31,812 nucleotides of DNA from Clostridia bacterium (lineage in GTDB: Bacteria > Bacillota > Clostridia > Christensenellales > Borkfalkiaceae): the NCBI GenBank assembly GCA_900767195.1, contig CAAFYG010000009.1, positions 1 to 31,812 of the forward strand, in the 5' to 3' direction. Of the stretch, positions 15,542 to 23,746 are shown piece by piece. The notes under the pieces are model-generated. The model was not told the origin of the DNA and ran no database searches. It saw nothing but the letters and a program-made list of their open reading frames with translations. Both the position numbers and the translations under genes were made by a program. Within the stretch, counting starts at the first letter, position 1. Each line of letters opens with the position of its first letter.

Positions 15542-16588
15542 TTAAAAAACGCGCACGAACAGTTTCGTTACAAGATAGCCGATCGCGCCGCAGCCGGGAA
15601 AGGTAAGCACCCACGTTAAAAGCATTTCTTTCGCCACCGAAAAATTCACCGAACGCTTCCTTTTCGCCGCGCCCGCGCCCATAATCGCCGTGGTTTTTGC
15701 GTGCGTGGTGGATACCGGCATACCGAAAAGCGAACACGCCAAAAGTCCTGCCGTGGCGGAAATATCCGCCGCAAAACCCTGATATTTTTCGATTTTCACC
15801 ATGTCCATTCCCACGGCTTTGATGATTTTCATTCCCCCGATCGAAGTGCCTATCGCCATCACCGCCGAGCATAAAATCATCAGCCACACGGGAATTTCGG
15901 CGGCCGCCGCACGCGTTTCGCCCCCGCAAAGCGCAATGCCGAGCAAAAATACGCCCATGAATTTCTGCCCGTCCTGTGCGCCGTGCATAAACGCCGTGCC
16001 TGCCGCGGCTGCCACCTGACCTTTCGAAAAAAACGCGTTTGCACGGGGGTAGTCCGCGTTTTTGCAAATTTTTTGCAACAATTTAGTGAAGAAATACCCA
16101 AGCGCAAAGCCGAGAATCACCGATAAAATCAGTCCGTAGAAAACTTTCGCCCATTCCGCGCCGTTTACGCCGCTTAAATTGCCGTGCATCGCGATTGCCG
16201 AGCCGGTAAGCCCCGCGATCAGCGCGTGCGATTCGCTTGTGGGAATTCCGAACGCCCAGGCAAGCACCGCCCAAGCCACAATGGAAAGCATCGCCGCCGA
16301 AAGCGCGATCTGCGCCGCGCGCGCGTTTGTGCCGAAATCCACCATGTGATAGATCGTTTCGGCTACGCGGGGCGATAAAATCGTCATAAACAGCACGCCT
16401 AAGAAATTGCACGCCGCCGCCATGAAAATCGCGGGGCGGGGGCGCATGGCGCGCGTTGCCACGCACGTGGCGATCGCGTTCGGCGCGTCCGTCCAGCCGT
16501 TCACAAAAATCACGCCGAGCGTTAAAACCGACGTCACCCACAGCGCGGGAACGGACGAAAGTTGCGCGAAAAATTGAGATAGCGACAT
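15542..16588 (-). CDS. PiT-family inorganic phosphate transporter
   Basis: A 348-aa integral membrane protein of the PiT (Na+ or H+/phosphate symporter) family. It has the two inverted halves typical of the family: VNGWTDAPNAIATCVATR near residues 29-46 with FGIPTSESHALIAG near 112-125, then a second half with AFMHGAQDGQKFMG and GMPVSTTHAKTTAIMGAG. About ten hydrophobic segments can be seen. It takes up phosphate, possibly as a metal complex. A run of GGGGGG and A-rich sequence precedes the ATG. The upstream 100 bases hold only a poor promoter match (TATAGA without a clear -35). It is co-transcribed with the DUF47 gene. Confidence 0.93.
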   Translation of the reverse strand: MSLSQFFAQLSSVPALWVTSVLTLGVIFVNGWTDAPNAIATCVATRAMRPRPAIFMAAACNFLGVLFMTILSPRVAETIYHMVDFGTNARAAQIALSAAMLSIVAWAVLAWAFGIPTSESHALIAGLTGSAIAMHGNLSGVNGAEWAKVFYGLILSVILGFALGYFFTKLLQKICKNADYPRANAFFSKGQVAAAAGTAFMHGAQDGQKFMGVFLLGIALCGGETRAAAAEIPVWLMILCSAVMAIGTSIGGMKIIKAVGMDMVKIEKYQGFAADISATAGLLACSLFGMPVSTTHAKTTAIMGAGAAKRKRSVNFSVAKEMLLTWVLTFPGCGAIGYLVTKLFVRVF

Positions 16589-16690
16589 TTCTTTTTCCCC
16601 CCTTTGCGGCTACCGTTTTTTTGGCTGCCCGCTGCCCGTTTTATGCCGGCTTTACGCCTGCCTTTTCTATAAGTATGACGTTTTTCGCGC

Positions 16691-16726
16691 AAAAAAAACC
16701 CCGGCTTATGCAAAAGTCGGGGTTTT
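16691..16726 (-). terminator. terminator of the metal-ATPase operon
   Basis: An 11-bp stem, AAAACCCCGGC (16695-16705) with GTCGGGGTTTT (16716-16726) and one wobble, is followed on the minus strand by an unbroken run of U. It is a strong intrinsic terminator between the YfcE-type gene and the PiT gene. Confidence 0.9.
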
Positions 16727-16740
16727 CATGAAATTTTTTT

Positions 16741-16774
16741 CTTATTTTTCTTATTTTCTTATTTTTCTTATTTT
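16741..16774. repeat. 17-bp perfect tandem duplication
   Basis: CTTATTTTTCTTATTTT occurs twice in a row (16741-16757, 16758-16774) just after the YfcE-type gene stop codon. It is AT-rich simple sequence, probably a slippage product. Confidence 0.8.
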
Positions 16775-16790
16775 ACGCGCGCGATCGTTT

Positions 16791-17261
16791 TCACTCGCCT
16801 ACGATCGTAGCCGTGCATTTTTCGCCGCAGATCACGAGATACGCGTACGTGCCGCCCGCATACAACGGAAATTTCATCGTACCGGGGCATACGAGCGTTA
16901 CGCCTTCAACTTCTTCGATCGCCGCGCTGTGCGTATGCCCGTACAACGCGATTTTCGCGCCGCGCTTTTTCGCTTCTTCCGCTAAGGCGAAAGGTCCGCT
17001 TTTCACGCGGTACGTATCGCCGTGACACGCGAAAATTTTCACGCCTTCGATTTCCGCTTCCGCTTCGCGCAAGCCGCCGCAAAGATCGCAGTTGCCCTTG
17101 AATGAATACGTCTTTTCCGGGTGCTTCTCTTCGATTTCGCGCATATCGAATCTGCCGTCGCCAAGGTGAAAAATATAATCCGCCTCGTCGAGTACGCGCG
17201 CAATCGCCGCAAGATTTTCTTTATGCCCGTGCGTATCCGAAATCACCACCGCCGTTTTCAT
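16791..17261 (-). CDS. YfcE/MJ0936-type metallophosphodiesterase
   Basis: A 156-aa single-domain calcineurin-like phosphoesterase. Two-metal motifs are in order: ISDTHG (D9, H11), LGDG, GNCD, CHGD and GHTH. The compact size and motif order match the YfcE family, whose members hydrolyse cyclic or model phosphodiesters; the natural substrate is uncertain. The GNCD motif has Cys where the family usually has His or Asn variants. The ATG overlaps the rdgB stop (ATGA). The rdgB-yfcE pairing is frequent in Firmicutes. It is the last gene before the terminator. Confidence 0.9.
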   Translation of the reverse strand: MKTAVVISDTHGHKENLAAIARVLDEADYIFHLGDGRFDMREIEEKHPEKTYSFKGNCDLCGGLREAEAEIEGVKIFACHGDTYRVKSGPFALAEEAKKRGAKIALYGHTHSAAIEEVEGVTLVCPGTMKFPLYAGGTYAYLVICGEKCTATIVGE

Positions 17262-17872
17262 TGCTTTTTATCCCCGTTTTCAAGCCTTCCGAGCTTTTCT
17301 TTTAATGCCGTAAGCGCACGGAATCGATGCGAAACCGCGTTCTTTTCTTCCGCGCTCGCCGTGCCGAAACTCTTTTTCAGATCATCGCTGTAAAAAAGAC
17401 AATCATAACCGAAGCCGTTTTCGCCTTCTTCGCGCGTTAAAATGCTGCCGTGCGTATCGCCCGTTGCCGTAATCTCGCCGCCGCCCATGCTCTGCGGAAA
17501 ACACAACGCCACCGCCGAACGAAAATACGCCGCGCGATTCTCTATGCCGCGAAGCTCGTGCAAAAGCTTTTCGCGGTTTTTCTTATCGTCGCCGTGTCCG
17601 CCCGCGTACCGCGCGCTGTAAATGCCGGGCGCGCCGCCAAGCGAAGATACGCACAAGCCGCTGTCGTCGGCAAGGGCGGGCAAATTTAAAGCGTCCGCCG
17701 CCGCCCGCGCCTTGATGATCGCGTTTTCTTCGAACGTTTTTCCCGTTTCTTCGGGATCGCCCGTATACCCCGCTTCGCGCGCGGAAATCACGCGCACGTC
17801 CGCAAAAATCTCTTGTATTTCCTGCAATTTATGCTTGTTGCCCGTGGCAACGATCAATGTTTCCAATTTCAT
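17258..17872 (-). CDS. rdgB: RdgB/HAM1 non-canonical purine NTP pyrophosphatase
   Basis: This enzyme hydrolyses ITP, dITP and XTP to monophosphates and keeps deaminated purines out of DNA and RNA. The 204-aa protein shows the family start ATGNKHKLQEI (residues 8-18), the substrate loop TFEENAIIKA, the metal-binding ADDSGLCV, the GIYSARYAG segment, GENGFGYDCLF and the C-terminal AVSHRFRAL. I start at the ATG at 17872; the longer frame lies inside the ATPase gene. Start and ATPase stop are 5 nt apart, and the end overlaps the phosphodiesterase start. Confidence 0.95.
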   Translation of the reverse strand: MKLETLIVATGNKHKLQEIQEIFADVRVISAREAGYTGDPEETGKTFEENAIIKARAAADALNLPALADDSGLCVSSLGGAPGIYSARYAGGHGDDKKNREKLLHELRGIENRAAYFRSAVALCFPQSMGGGEITATGDTHGSILTREEGENGFGYDCLFYSDDLKKSFGTASAEEKNAVSHRFRALTALKEKLGRLENGDKKQ

Positions 17873-17877
17873 TTTTT

Positions 17878-20337
17878 TTACGCCTTTTTTTTGTCTTTCG
17901 CCGCCGCAAGCCCTTCTCGCGACATTCTCAGCGCATTCAGTACGGCAAGCATCATCACGCCTACGTCCGCGAACACCGCAAGCCACAAGGGGATAATGCC
18001 CGCAATCGAGCCGACGAGAAACGCCACTTTGCAGAAAATGGAAAACGCAATGTTTTCTTTCACGATTTTCTGCGTTTTCTGCGCCGTTTTTCTGCCCGCG
18101 GCAAGCGCGGACAAATCATCGGAAATCAGCACCAGATCGCTTGCTTCCACAGCCGCCGCCGCGCCGAGCTTGCCCATTGATACGGCGCAGTCCGCGCACG
18201 CCATCACGGGCGCGTCGTTGATGCCGTCGCCCACGTAAATGAGCGTGCCTTCCTTTTTGAGTTCTTCCGCCGCCGTAAGTTTATCGTCCGGCAGAAGCCC
18301 CGCGCGCCACTCGTCCAGTCCCGCTTCTTTCGCCACGTTTTCGGCGCGCCCCGCAGAATCGCCCGTGAGCATCACCGCTTTTTTCACGCCCGTTTCTTTC
18401 AGCTCTTTCATCGCGCTCTTAGCCGATGTGCGCAGCGAATCGCCGATTTCCGCGCTGCCCGCGAATTTGCCGTTCACCGATACGTACACCACCGTATGCA
18501 CGCTCTGCACTTCTTTTACGCTTACGCCTGCGTTCTTTAAAAACGCCGCCTTGCCGCAAAGCACTTCGTACTTTTCGCCCGCTTTGTCTTCCAGCAAAGC
18601 TTTGATGCCGTTGCCCGCAATCTCTTCCGCCGAAAGCGCGGTATACTTCTTCGCGTCTTCTTCCGCCGTGCCTGCCGCCGCAAACGCCTTGGCAAGGGGG
18701 TGCGTGGAATTTTTCTCGGCTGCCGCCGCAAAAGCCAGCACTTCTTTCGCCGTAAACGGCGCGTTTTCATTCATTCTCGTCACGGAAAAATCGCCTTTTG
18801 TAAGCGTACCCGTTTTATCGAGCGCAATGATTTCCGCTTTCGCAAGCGAATCGAGATAAGTTGCGCCCTTCACTAAAACGCCTTCTCTCGCACACGCGCC
18901 GAGACCGCAGAAATACGTGAGCGGCACGGAAATGATCAACGCGCACGGACAGGAAATGACAAGGAAATTGAGCGCGGCGCTCGTCCAGCGCGCAAAATTC
19001 GTAAAATAGCCCGCGCCTTTGAATACGTCGATCAGCGGCAGCAAAAACGCCACGGCAAGCGCGGAAACGCACACGATCGGCGTGTAGTAGCGCGAAAATT
19101 TCGTGATGAATTTTTCGCTTTGCGCTTTCTGCGCCGTGGAATTTTCCATCAGATCGAGAATACGCTTCACCGCGCTGTCTTTATATTCTTTCGTGATACG
19201 CATGCGGAACACGCCGCCCGCATTGATACACCCGGAAAGCGCTTCTTCGCCCGCATGCAGCGTGCGGATTTCCGCTTCGCCCGTTAAAGATTTTGTATCG
19301 AGCGAAGCTTTTTCGCTTACGATCACGCCGTCGCACGGGATCTTTTCGCCCGCGCGCACCATCACGACGTCGCCGATTTTCAGTTTCTCGGGCGCAACCG
19401 TTTCTATCTCTTCTTCGCCGTTTTCGCTTACGGCTTTCACGCGGTTCGCGCTCTCGCTCTTTAATGCCATCAGATCGGTGACGGATCTTCGCGAAGAGCC
19501 TACGGCAACCGCCTGCAACCACTCGCCGAGCTGATATAAAAACATAACCGCCACGCCCTCGGCATAATCGCCGAGCAGCACCGCGCCCACGGATGCGATC
19601 GTCATTAAAAAGTTCTCGTCGAACACTCTGCCTTTCGCAACGTTTTTCGCCGTGGAAACAAGCACGGGATACCCCACCGAGAAGTAGGCGATCGCGTAGC
19701 ACGCGTAGGAAATCACGCGCGCGGCGGTAAAATCGAAGCATCTCGCAAGCAGCACGCCCGCAAGGAAGAATACCGCCGAAAAAAGAATGGGTATCAGCTG
19801 CTTTTTATTTTCGTCAAACGCGCTTTTCTTCACGCTTTTTTTCGTTTCTTCGAGATCGCGCCCCTCGCCGAGCGCCTCGTTTGCGTTTAAAACGCGCACT
19901 TTTTCGAATTTGTTCGCCACATCGATCGCTTTTTGAATCGCCGCTTTGTCCTTCGCCCGAAAACCGATCTTCTGCCCCACGAAATCCACCGAAACTTCCG
20001 ATAAGCCCTCGTGCTTTTTTAAAAGTTCTTCGAGTTCCGCCGCGCACCCCGCGCAATGCAGATTTTCGATTTTCAGCACGGTTTTTCCCGCCGCGCCGTT
20101 CGTTTCGCCATCTTCGGAAATTTCGGTTTGTTCGGGCAATACCTTTACTTCTTCGAAATTTTCGGCTGCGTCTATCGCTTGATTCAACGCGGCTTCGCTC
20201 TCGTATTCCAGCGCGATTTTCTGCATCACGAACGACACCGAAACGGAAGAAATTCCCTTGATTTTCGCAAGTTCTTCTTCGAGTTCCGCCGCGCACGCAG
20301 CGCAGTCTAATCCATCGATATTCAGCGTTTTTTTCAT
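17878..20337 (-). CDS. P1B-type heavy-metal (Zn/Cd/Pb-type) ATPase with two HMA domains
   Basis: A metal-exporting ATPase of 819 aa. Two N-terminal HMA metal-binding domains carry CxxC at C12/C15 (LDCAACAAE) and C95/C98 (LHCAGCAAE). Transmembrane segments begin near residue 155. The core motifs are SLTGEAE (actuator), CPC at 463-465, the phosphorylation site DKTGTLT at about 507, STHPLAKA (HP motif) and GDGINDAPVM. The CPC context SCPCALIISVP and the Lys-containing later helices fit the CadA/ZntA Zn/Cd/Pb class rather than the Cu class. ATG at 20337 has AGGAG 8 nt upstream. The gene lies 56 nt after an ArsR/SmtB repressor, so metal induction is expected. Confidence 0.93.
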   Translation of the reverse strand: MKKTLNIDGLDCAACAAELEEELAKIKGISSVSVSFVMQKIALEYESEAALNQAIDAAENFEEVKVLPEQTEISEDGETNGAAGKTVLKIENLHCAGCAAELEELLKKHEGLSEVSVDFVGQKIGFRAKDKAAIQKAIDVANKFEKVRVLNANEALGEGRDLEETKKSVKKSAFDENKKQLIPILFSAVFFLAGVLLARCFDFTAARVISYACYAIAYFSVGYPVLVSTAKNVAKGRVFDENFLMTIASVGAVLLGDYAEGVAVMFLYQLGEWLQAVAVGSSRRSVTDLMALKSESANRVKAVSENGEEEIETVAPEKLKIGDVVMVRAGEKIPCDGVIVSEKASLDTKSLTGEAEIRTLHAGEEALSGCINAGGVFRMRITKEYKDSAVKRILDLMENSTAQKAQSEKFITKFSRYYTPIVCVSALAVAFLLPLIDVFKGAGYFTNFARWTSAALNFLVISCPCALIISVPLTYFCGLGACAREGVLVKGATYLDSLAKAEIIALDKTGTLTKGDFSVTRMNENAPFTAKEVLAFAAAAEKNSTHPLAKAFAAAGTAEEDAKKYTALSAEEIAGNGIKALLEDKAGEKYEVLCGKAAFLKNAGVSVKEVQSVHTVVYVSVNGKFAGSAEIGDSLRTSAKSAMKELKETGVKKAVMLTGDSAGRAENVAKEAGLDEWRAGLLPDDKLTAAEELKKEGTLIYVGDGINDAPVMACADCAVSMGKLGAAAAVEASDLVLISDDLSALAAGRKTAQKTQKIVKENIAFSIFCKVAFLVGSIAGIIPLWLAVFADVGVMMLAVLNALRMSREGLAAAKDKKKA

Positions 20338-20393
20338 ATATTTTCTCCTGCCTCTTTTCGGGCTGCCTTCCGGCTTTGATTTTTTTTGCTTTT

Positions 20394-20798
20394 TTATTTT
20401 GCGGCTTTTGCCTGCGACGCGGCTCGGTTTTCCGTTTCGCATCGCGCGTGTTCCACGCCGATCGCCACCATCTGCGCGATATGTTCGTCCGCAATGGAAT
20501 ACACCACGTTCTGCCCGTTGCGCCGCGCCCTGATCACGCCGCCGTCCTTTAAAATGCGCAACTGATGCGATACCGCGCTCTGCTTGCCTTCCACCGCGTT
20601 TACAATGTGGTATACGCACATTTCGCCCTCTAAAAGCGCCATCACGATTTTCAGGCGCGAAGGCTCGGCAAGCATCTTGAATATGTTGCACGTTTCTTCC
20701 AGCATACTCTCTTCGAGCATCACCTTTTTCGCGTGTTCCGCCCGCATGCCGTGCGCCGCTTCTTCCCGCGCCGTATCGTGCGTTCTTCTCTTTTCCAT
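20394..20798 (-). CDS. ArsR/SmtB-family metal-responsive repressor
   Basis: A 134-aa winged-helix repressor with the family core FKMLAEPSRLKIVMALLEGEMCVYHIV, split over residues 40-66, and the recognition helix QSAVSHQLRILKDGGVI. The C-terminal helix carries D, H, H and C at spacings 0, +2, +13 and +16 (DEHIAQMVAIGVEHARC). This is the alpha-5 zinc-site spacing of CzrA/SmtB, with Cys in place of the last ligand. The ELCVCDL site of CadC/ArsR is reduced to MCVYH, so sensing is probably at alpha-5. It heads the ATPase operon, and a matching operator lies on its promoter, so it should repress its own unit until Zn or Cd binds. Confidence 0.92.
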   Translation of the reverse strand: MEKRRTHDTAREEAAHGMRAEHAKKVMLEESMLEETCNIFKMLAEPSRLKIVMALLEGEMCVYHIVNAVEGKQSAVSHQLRILKDGGVIRARRNGQNVVYSIADEHIAQMVAIGVEHARCETENRAASQAKAAK

Positions 20799-20840
20799 CG
20801 CCGTTTCGTCCTTTTTTCGATTATTTTTTAGATATTATCT

Positions 20841-20858
20841 TATGAATATCTATTCATA
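20841..20858. promoter_or_regulatory. ArsR/SmtB-type operator
   Basis: TATGAATAGATATTCATA on the minus strand is a perfect 8-2-8 inverted repeat that touches the -10 box on its downstream side. It resembles the imperfect 12-2-12 TGAA..TTCA operators of SmtB/CzrA/CadC repressors. Confidence 0.85.
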
Positions 20859-20886
20859 TTTTAATACTATATACAAATAAAGTCAA
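20858..20886 (-). promoter_or_regulatory. sigma-A promoter of the arsR-ATPase operon
   Basis: TTGACT -35 (20881-20886), 17-nt spacer, TAAAAT -10 (20858-20863) on the minus strand; the operator abuts the -10. Confidence 0.85.
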
Positions 20887-20910
20887 GCGAATTTCGGCGA
20901 AAAAACGAAA

Positions 20911-20951
20911 AAAAACAAAAAATTTATCCCCTGCCGAAATACAGAGGATAA
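20911..20951 (-). terminator. terminator after the exonuclease gene
   Basis: On the minus strand TTATCCTCTG pairs with CAGGGGATAA (20942-20951 with 20924-20933, one wobble), with an 8-nt loop, followed by ATTTTTTG and more U. It ends the long operon arriving from the right, just before the arsR promoter. Confidence 0.88.
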
Positions 20952-20984
20952 AAAGAAGATATACGATAAAATTTGCCGTAAGAA

Positions 20985-22520
20985 TTAAAGTTTCTGCAAG
21001 CCGCCGCGCGTTTTGATCAGTTTCTGAAAAATTTTCGCGGTGGTGAGCGCGTCGTCGAAAGCGCGGTGGTGATTGAAATGAATGTTGTAATAATCGGCAA
21101 GCGTGTTCAGCTTGAAATTCGTCACTTCGCCGCGCAAAACTTCCTGACCGATCGTCATCGTATCGTACGTTTTCGCTTCGAAGAAATAGCGGTACTTTTC
21201 GCCGTAATATCTCACGAACCGATAATCGAACATCACGTTGTGCCCCACCAGCGCGCAGCCGTCGGTGAATTTGTAAAAGTCCGCAAGCACGCTTTCGATA
21301 TCCGGCGCGCCGATCAGATCTTCGTCGTGTATGCCCGTAAGCTCCACGATGTTCGGCGGCAACTTTTCGGGGCAGGCGATAAACGAAGAGAATTTTTCCG
21401 TCATATTCCCGCCCTGCATTTTCACCGCGCCGATTTCGATGATTTTATCCACCTTGCCGGAGGCGGGCGAGCTATTCAGCCCCGTCGTTTCGATATCGAA
21501 CACCACGAACGTCTGCGCTTTTAAATCTTCCGGCAATTCGAGATCGTCGAAAAATCCGGACTGCGTGTAATCTTCGTACGGCTCGGGGAAAACGTGGTGA
21601 TACCCCTTAGGCACTTTGCGCCCGGGCAGTTTTTCGGGAATAAACCCTTCGGGCGGCGCGCCGTAATCGATCTTCTTGATCGCGTAGGATAAATTGCCGT
21701 TGAAAAGCTCGAAATCGCCCGTGCAGGCAATTTCGCAGCCGGGAGTGAGCAGCGCGATTTTATCCGCCGTGTTCTTTTTGGGAAAGTACACGCCGCGAAG
21801 ATTTCCCGTGTCGTCGGTGAGAGAAATGGAATAGTACTCTTTGCCCTTTTTCGATTCGCGCTGATTGATGCTTAAAATCCTGCCGCAAACGCACACGTTT
21901 TCCGCCTGCGAATTGCAATCCGCCATATACGTGGCGTACTTCGGCTCGGGTTCTGCGCCGTCCAGCTTTTTGAAATTCGTCACGGGGAATACGCGGATTT
22001 TCGGCGCGTCGGCGTCTTCGATGATCTCTTCTTCCAAAGCTTCGCGCTCTTTTTCCGTGATCTTCACGTTGCCGAAATACGTGCCGCAAAACGTGCCGCA
22101 AAGGTGCTTCGCCACCTCGTCTAAAATATTGTCCGCCGTGAAAAGCGCCTGCTCGCCCGCCGCCAGCACAAAGCAGAAAACCGCCCCGTTTTCACGCTTT
22201 TCCACCTCGATGTATTCCTCTTTTAAAAACGCCGAAGCCGCGGGAAACCGACTTTTCATAAACCGCATGATTTCCTGACGAATCAACGCTTCGTCCGGCG
22301 TGCGCTTTTCGGCGCGCACCACCGCAATAAACCCCGCGGGCAGATAACCGCTTGCGATTTCTTCCGCTTCGGACAACACGCTTTCGGAATATGTAAGATC
22401 GGTTACAAGATAAAAACACACCGTTTTTTTACGCTTGAATACGTCGATATTCGTGATGATCGCGTTTTTAAAACCGTCGAGCTGCCGTATTTTTTTTAAA
22501 AATTCTTCCGTTACGTTCAT
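20985..22520 (-). CDS. PolC-like OB-fold and DEDDh 3'-5' exonuclease without polymerase
   Basis: A 511-aa protein that looks like the N-terminal third of PolC. It has an N-terminal region resembling PolC's own (1-170), an OB-fold nucleic-acid-binding segment (about 207-285, with ENVCVCGRILSINQRE and LTDDTGNLRGVYF), and a DnaQ-type exonuclease at 335-505. The catalytic residues are D342 and E344 (FDIETTGL), D432 (GHNVMFDYRF), H485 and D490 (HHRAFDDA). The polymerase, PHP and HhH parts of PolC (about 1400 aa) are absent, and the gene ends cleanly at a terminator, so it is not an obvious recent truncation. A proofreading or repair nuclease role is inferred. It follows ispG after 40 nt, with AAAGGA upstream. 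Confidence 0.85.
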   Translation of the reverse strand: MNVTEEFLKKIRQLDGFKNAIITNIDVFKRKKTVCFYLVTDLTYSESVLSEAEEIASGYLPAGFIAVVRAEKRTPDEALIRQEIMRFMKSRFPAASAFLKEEYIEVEKRENGAVFCFVLAAGEQALFTADNILDEVAKHLCGTFCGTYFGNVKITEKEREALEEEIIEDADAPKIRVFPVTNFKKLDGAEPEPKYATYMADCNSQAENVCVCGRILSINQRESKKGKEYYSISLTDDTGNLRGVYFPKKNTADKIALLTPGCEIACTGDFELFNGNLSYAIKKIDYGAPPEGFIPEKLPGRKVPKGYHHVFPEPYEDYTQSGFFDDLELPEDLKAQTFVVFDIETTGLNSSPASGKVDKIIEIGAVKMQGGNMTEKFSSFIACPEKLPPNIVELTGIHDEDLIGAPDIESVLADFYKFTDGCALVGHNVMFDYRFVRYYGEKYRYFFEAKTYDTMTIGQEVLRGEVTNFKLNTLADYYNIHFNHHRAFDDALTTAKIFQKLIKTRGGLQKL

Positions 22521-22560
22521 TTATCGTCCTTTTTTTCTTTTTATTTCGACTGCCGTTTTC

Positions 22561-23607
22561 TTACTCTTCATCGATAAACGCCGCAAGCTCGGCTAAAAAT
22601 TCTTTTTCCGCCGCCTCGGCGCTCACTTTTTTATAAGGCTCGCCGTTTTTAAAAATCAGGCAGTAGCCGTCGCCGCCCGCTATGCCGAGATCGGCGTCTT
22701 TCGCCTCGCCCGGACCGTTCACCACGCACCCCATCACCGCCACTTTGCCGCGCTTTTTGCTCGGCGCAACGAATTCTTTCACCTTTTCCGCAAGTGCCAT
22801 GCTGTTCCATCTGCACCGCCCGCACGTGGGGCAGGAAACCACTTCGATATAGTCTTTATCCAGTCCGCAGGCGCGCAAAATCCGCTTCGCCGCGTACACC
22901 TCTTCTATGGAATCGTCCGTTAAAGATACGCGGATCGTATCGCCGATGCCGCGAAGCAGCAGCGAGCCGATGCCCACCGCGCTTTTAATCACGCCGTCTG
23001 CCTTGCTGCCCGCCTCGGTTACGCCCACGTGCAGCGGATAATCGCAAAGCGAAGGCAGCATGGAATACGCTTCCACCGTAAGCGGCACGTAAGAAGCCTT
23101 TACCGAAAGAACGATATCAAAAACGCCGTGTTTTTCGAGAATCGCCGCGTTATACAGCGCGCTTTCCGCAAGTGCCTGCGCGCTTTTTCCGTATCGGGAA
23201 AGAAATTCCTTTTCGATGCTGCCCGTGTTCGCGCCTACGCGCACGGGAATATGATGCGCCTTCACGCAGTCCGCCACCAGCGCGATTTCTTTTTCGCCGC
23301 CGATATTGCCGGGGTTGATGCGCAGCTTATCCGCGCCGTTTTCCACGGCAAGCACCGCAAGGCGCGGCGAAAAATGAATATCCGCAACGATCGGCAAAGT
23401 CACTTTGGTTTTTAAGGTTTTAATGGCGCGCGCGTCGGCTTCGTCCAGCACGGCGTAGCGGATAATTTCGCAACCCGCCGCGGCAAGCGCGTTCGTCTGC
23501 GCCGCGCACTTTTCTATATCGGAAGTCTTGCACGTCGTCATCGACTGAATTTTCACTTTTTCGCCGCCGCCCACGGCAACGGATCCGATCATAACCTTTT
23601 TTCGCAT
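22561..23607 (-). CDS. ispG: IspG, 4-hydroxy-3-methylbut-2-enyl-diphosphate synthase
   Basis: IspG is the [4Fe-4S] enzyme that converts MEcPP to HMBPP in the non-mevalonate isoprenoid pathway. The 348-aa protein has the TIM-barrel start with GSVAVGGGEKVKIQSMT, the ADIHFSPRLA and LRINPGNIG segments, and the cluster motifs CPTCGR (C259, C262) and GCVVNGPGEAKDADLG (C294, with E301 as the fourth ligand). The length is normal for the bacterial short form. AAGGAA precedes the ATG. It lies downstream of nrdR, with a GC-rich repeat element between them, and upstream of the PolC-like exonuclease. It indicates the MEP pathway in this organism. Confidence 0.96.
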   Translation of the reverse strand: MRKKVMIGSVAVGGGEKVKIQSMTTCKTSDIEKCAAQTNALAAAGCEIIRYAVLDEADARAIKTLKTKVTLPIVADIHFSPRLAVLAVENGADKLRINPGNIGGEKEIALVADCVKAHHIPVRVGANTGSIEKEFLSRYGKSAQALAESALYNAAILEKHGVFDIVLSVKASYVPLTVEAYSMLPSLCDYPLHVGVTEAGSKADGVIKSAVGIGSLLLRGIGDTIRVSLTDDSIEEVYAAKRILRACGLDKDYIEVVSCPTCGRCRWNSMALAEKVKEFVAPSKKRGKVAVMGCVVNGPGEAKDADLGIAGGDGYCLIFKNGEPYKKVSAEAAEKEFLAELAAFIDEE

Positions 23608-23612
23608 GGTTT

Positions 23613-23746
23613 ATTTCCTTATTTCAAGACCCCCCCCCCCCGAGGGGGGGGGGAAGCTCCGACTGAAAGTCGGTGGTGTGCTACGCCCCTCATTCGCTTC
23701 GCTTTCGCTCAGCACCTTCCCCCCGGGGGGAAGGCTATAATATTGC
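23613..23746. repeat. GC-rich hairpin repeat element, copy 1 (nrdR-ispG gap)
   Basis: The element fills the gap between nrdR and ispG. In order it holds a CTTATTTCAAG flank, a run of 12 C then GA then 10 G (23630-23653), a shared 23-mer with the CCGACTGAAAGTCGG hairpin (23656-23678), and a 56-bp block (23684-23739) identical to the copy at 26203-26258. That block includes the 20-bp palindrome CCTTCCCCCCGGGGGGAAGG (23715-23734). The right flank runs to the TAG stop of nrdR. It encodes no protein. It looks like a dispersed REP/MITE-like element; mobility is unproven. Confidence 0.85.

Noticed and set aside
20338..20691. 118-residue N-terminal extension of the metal ATPase
   Set aside because: It overlaps the arsR gene in another frame; the ATG at 20337 has AGGAG and begins the first HMA domain.
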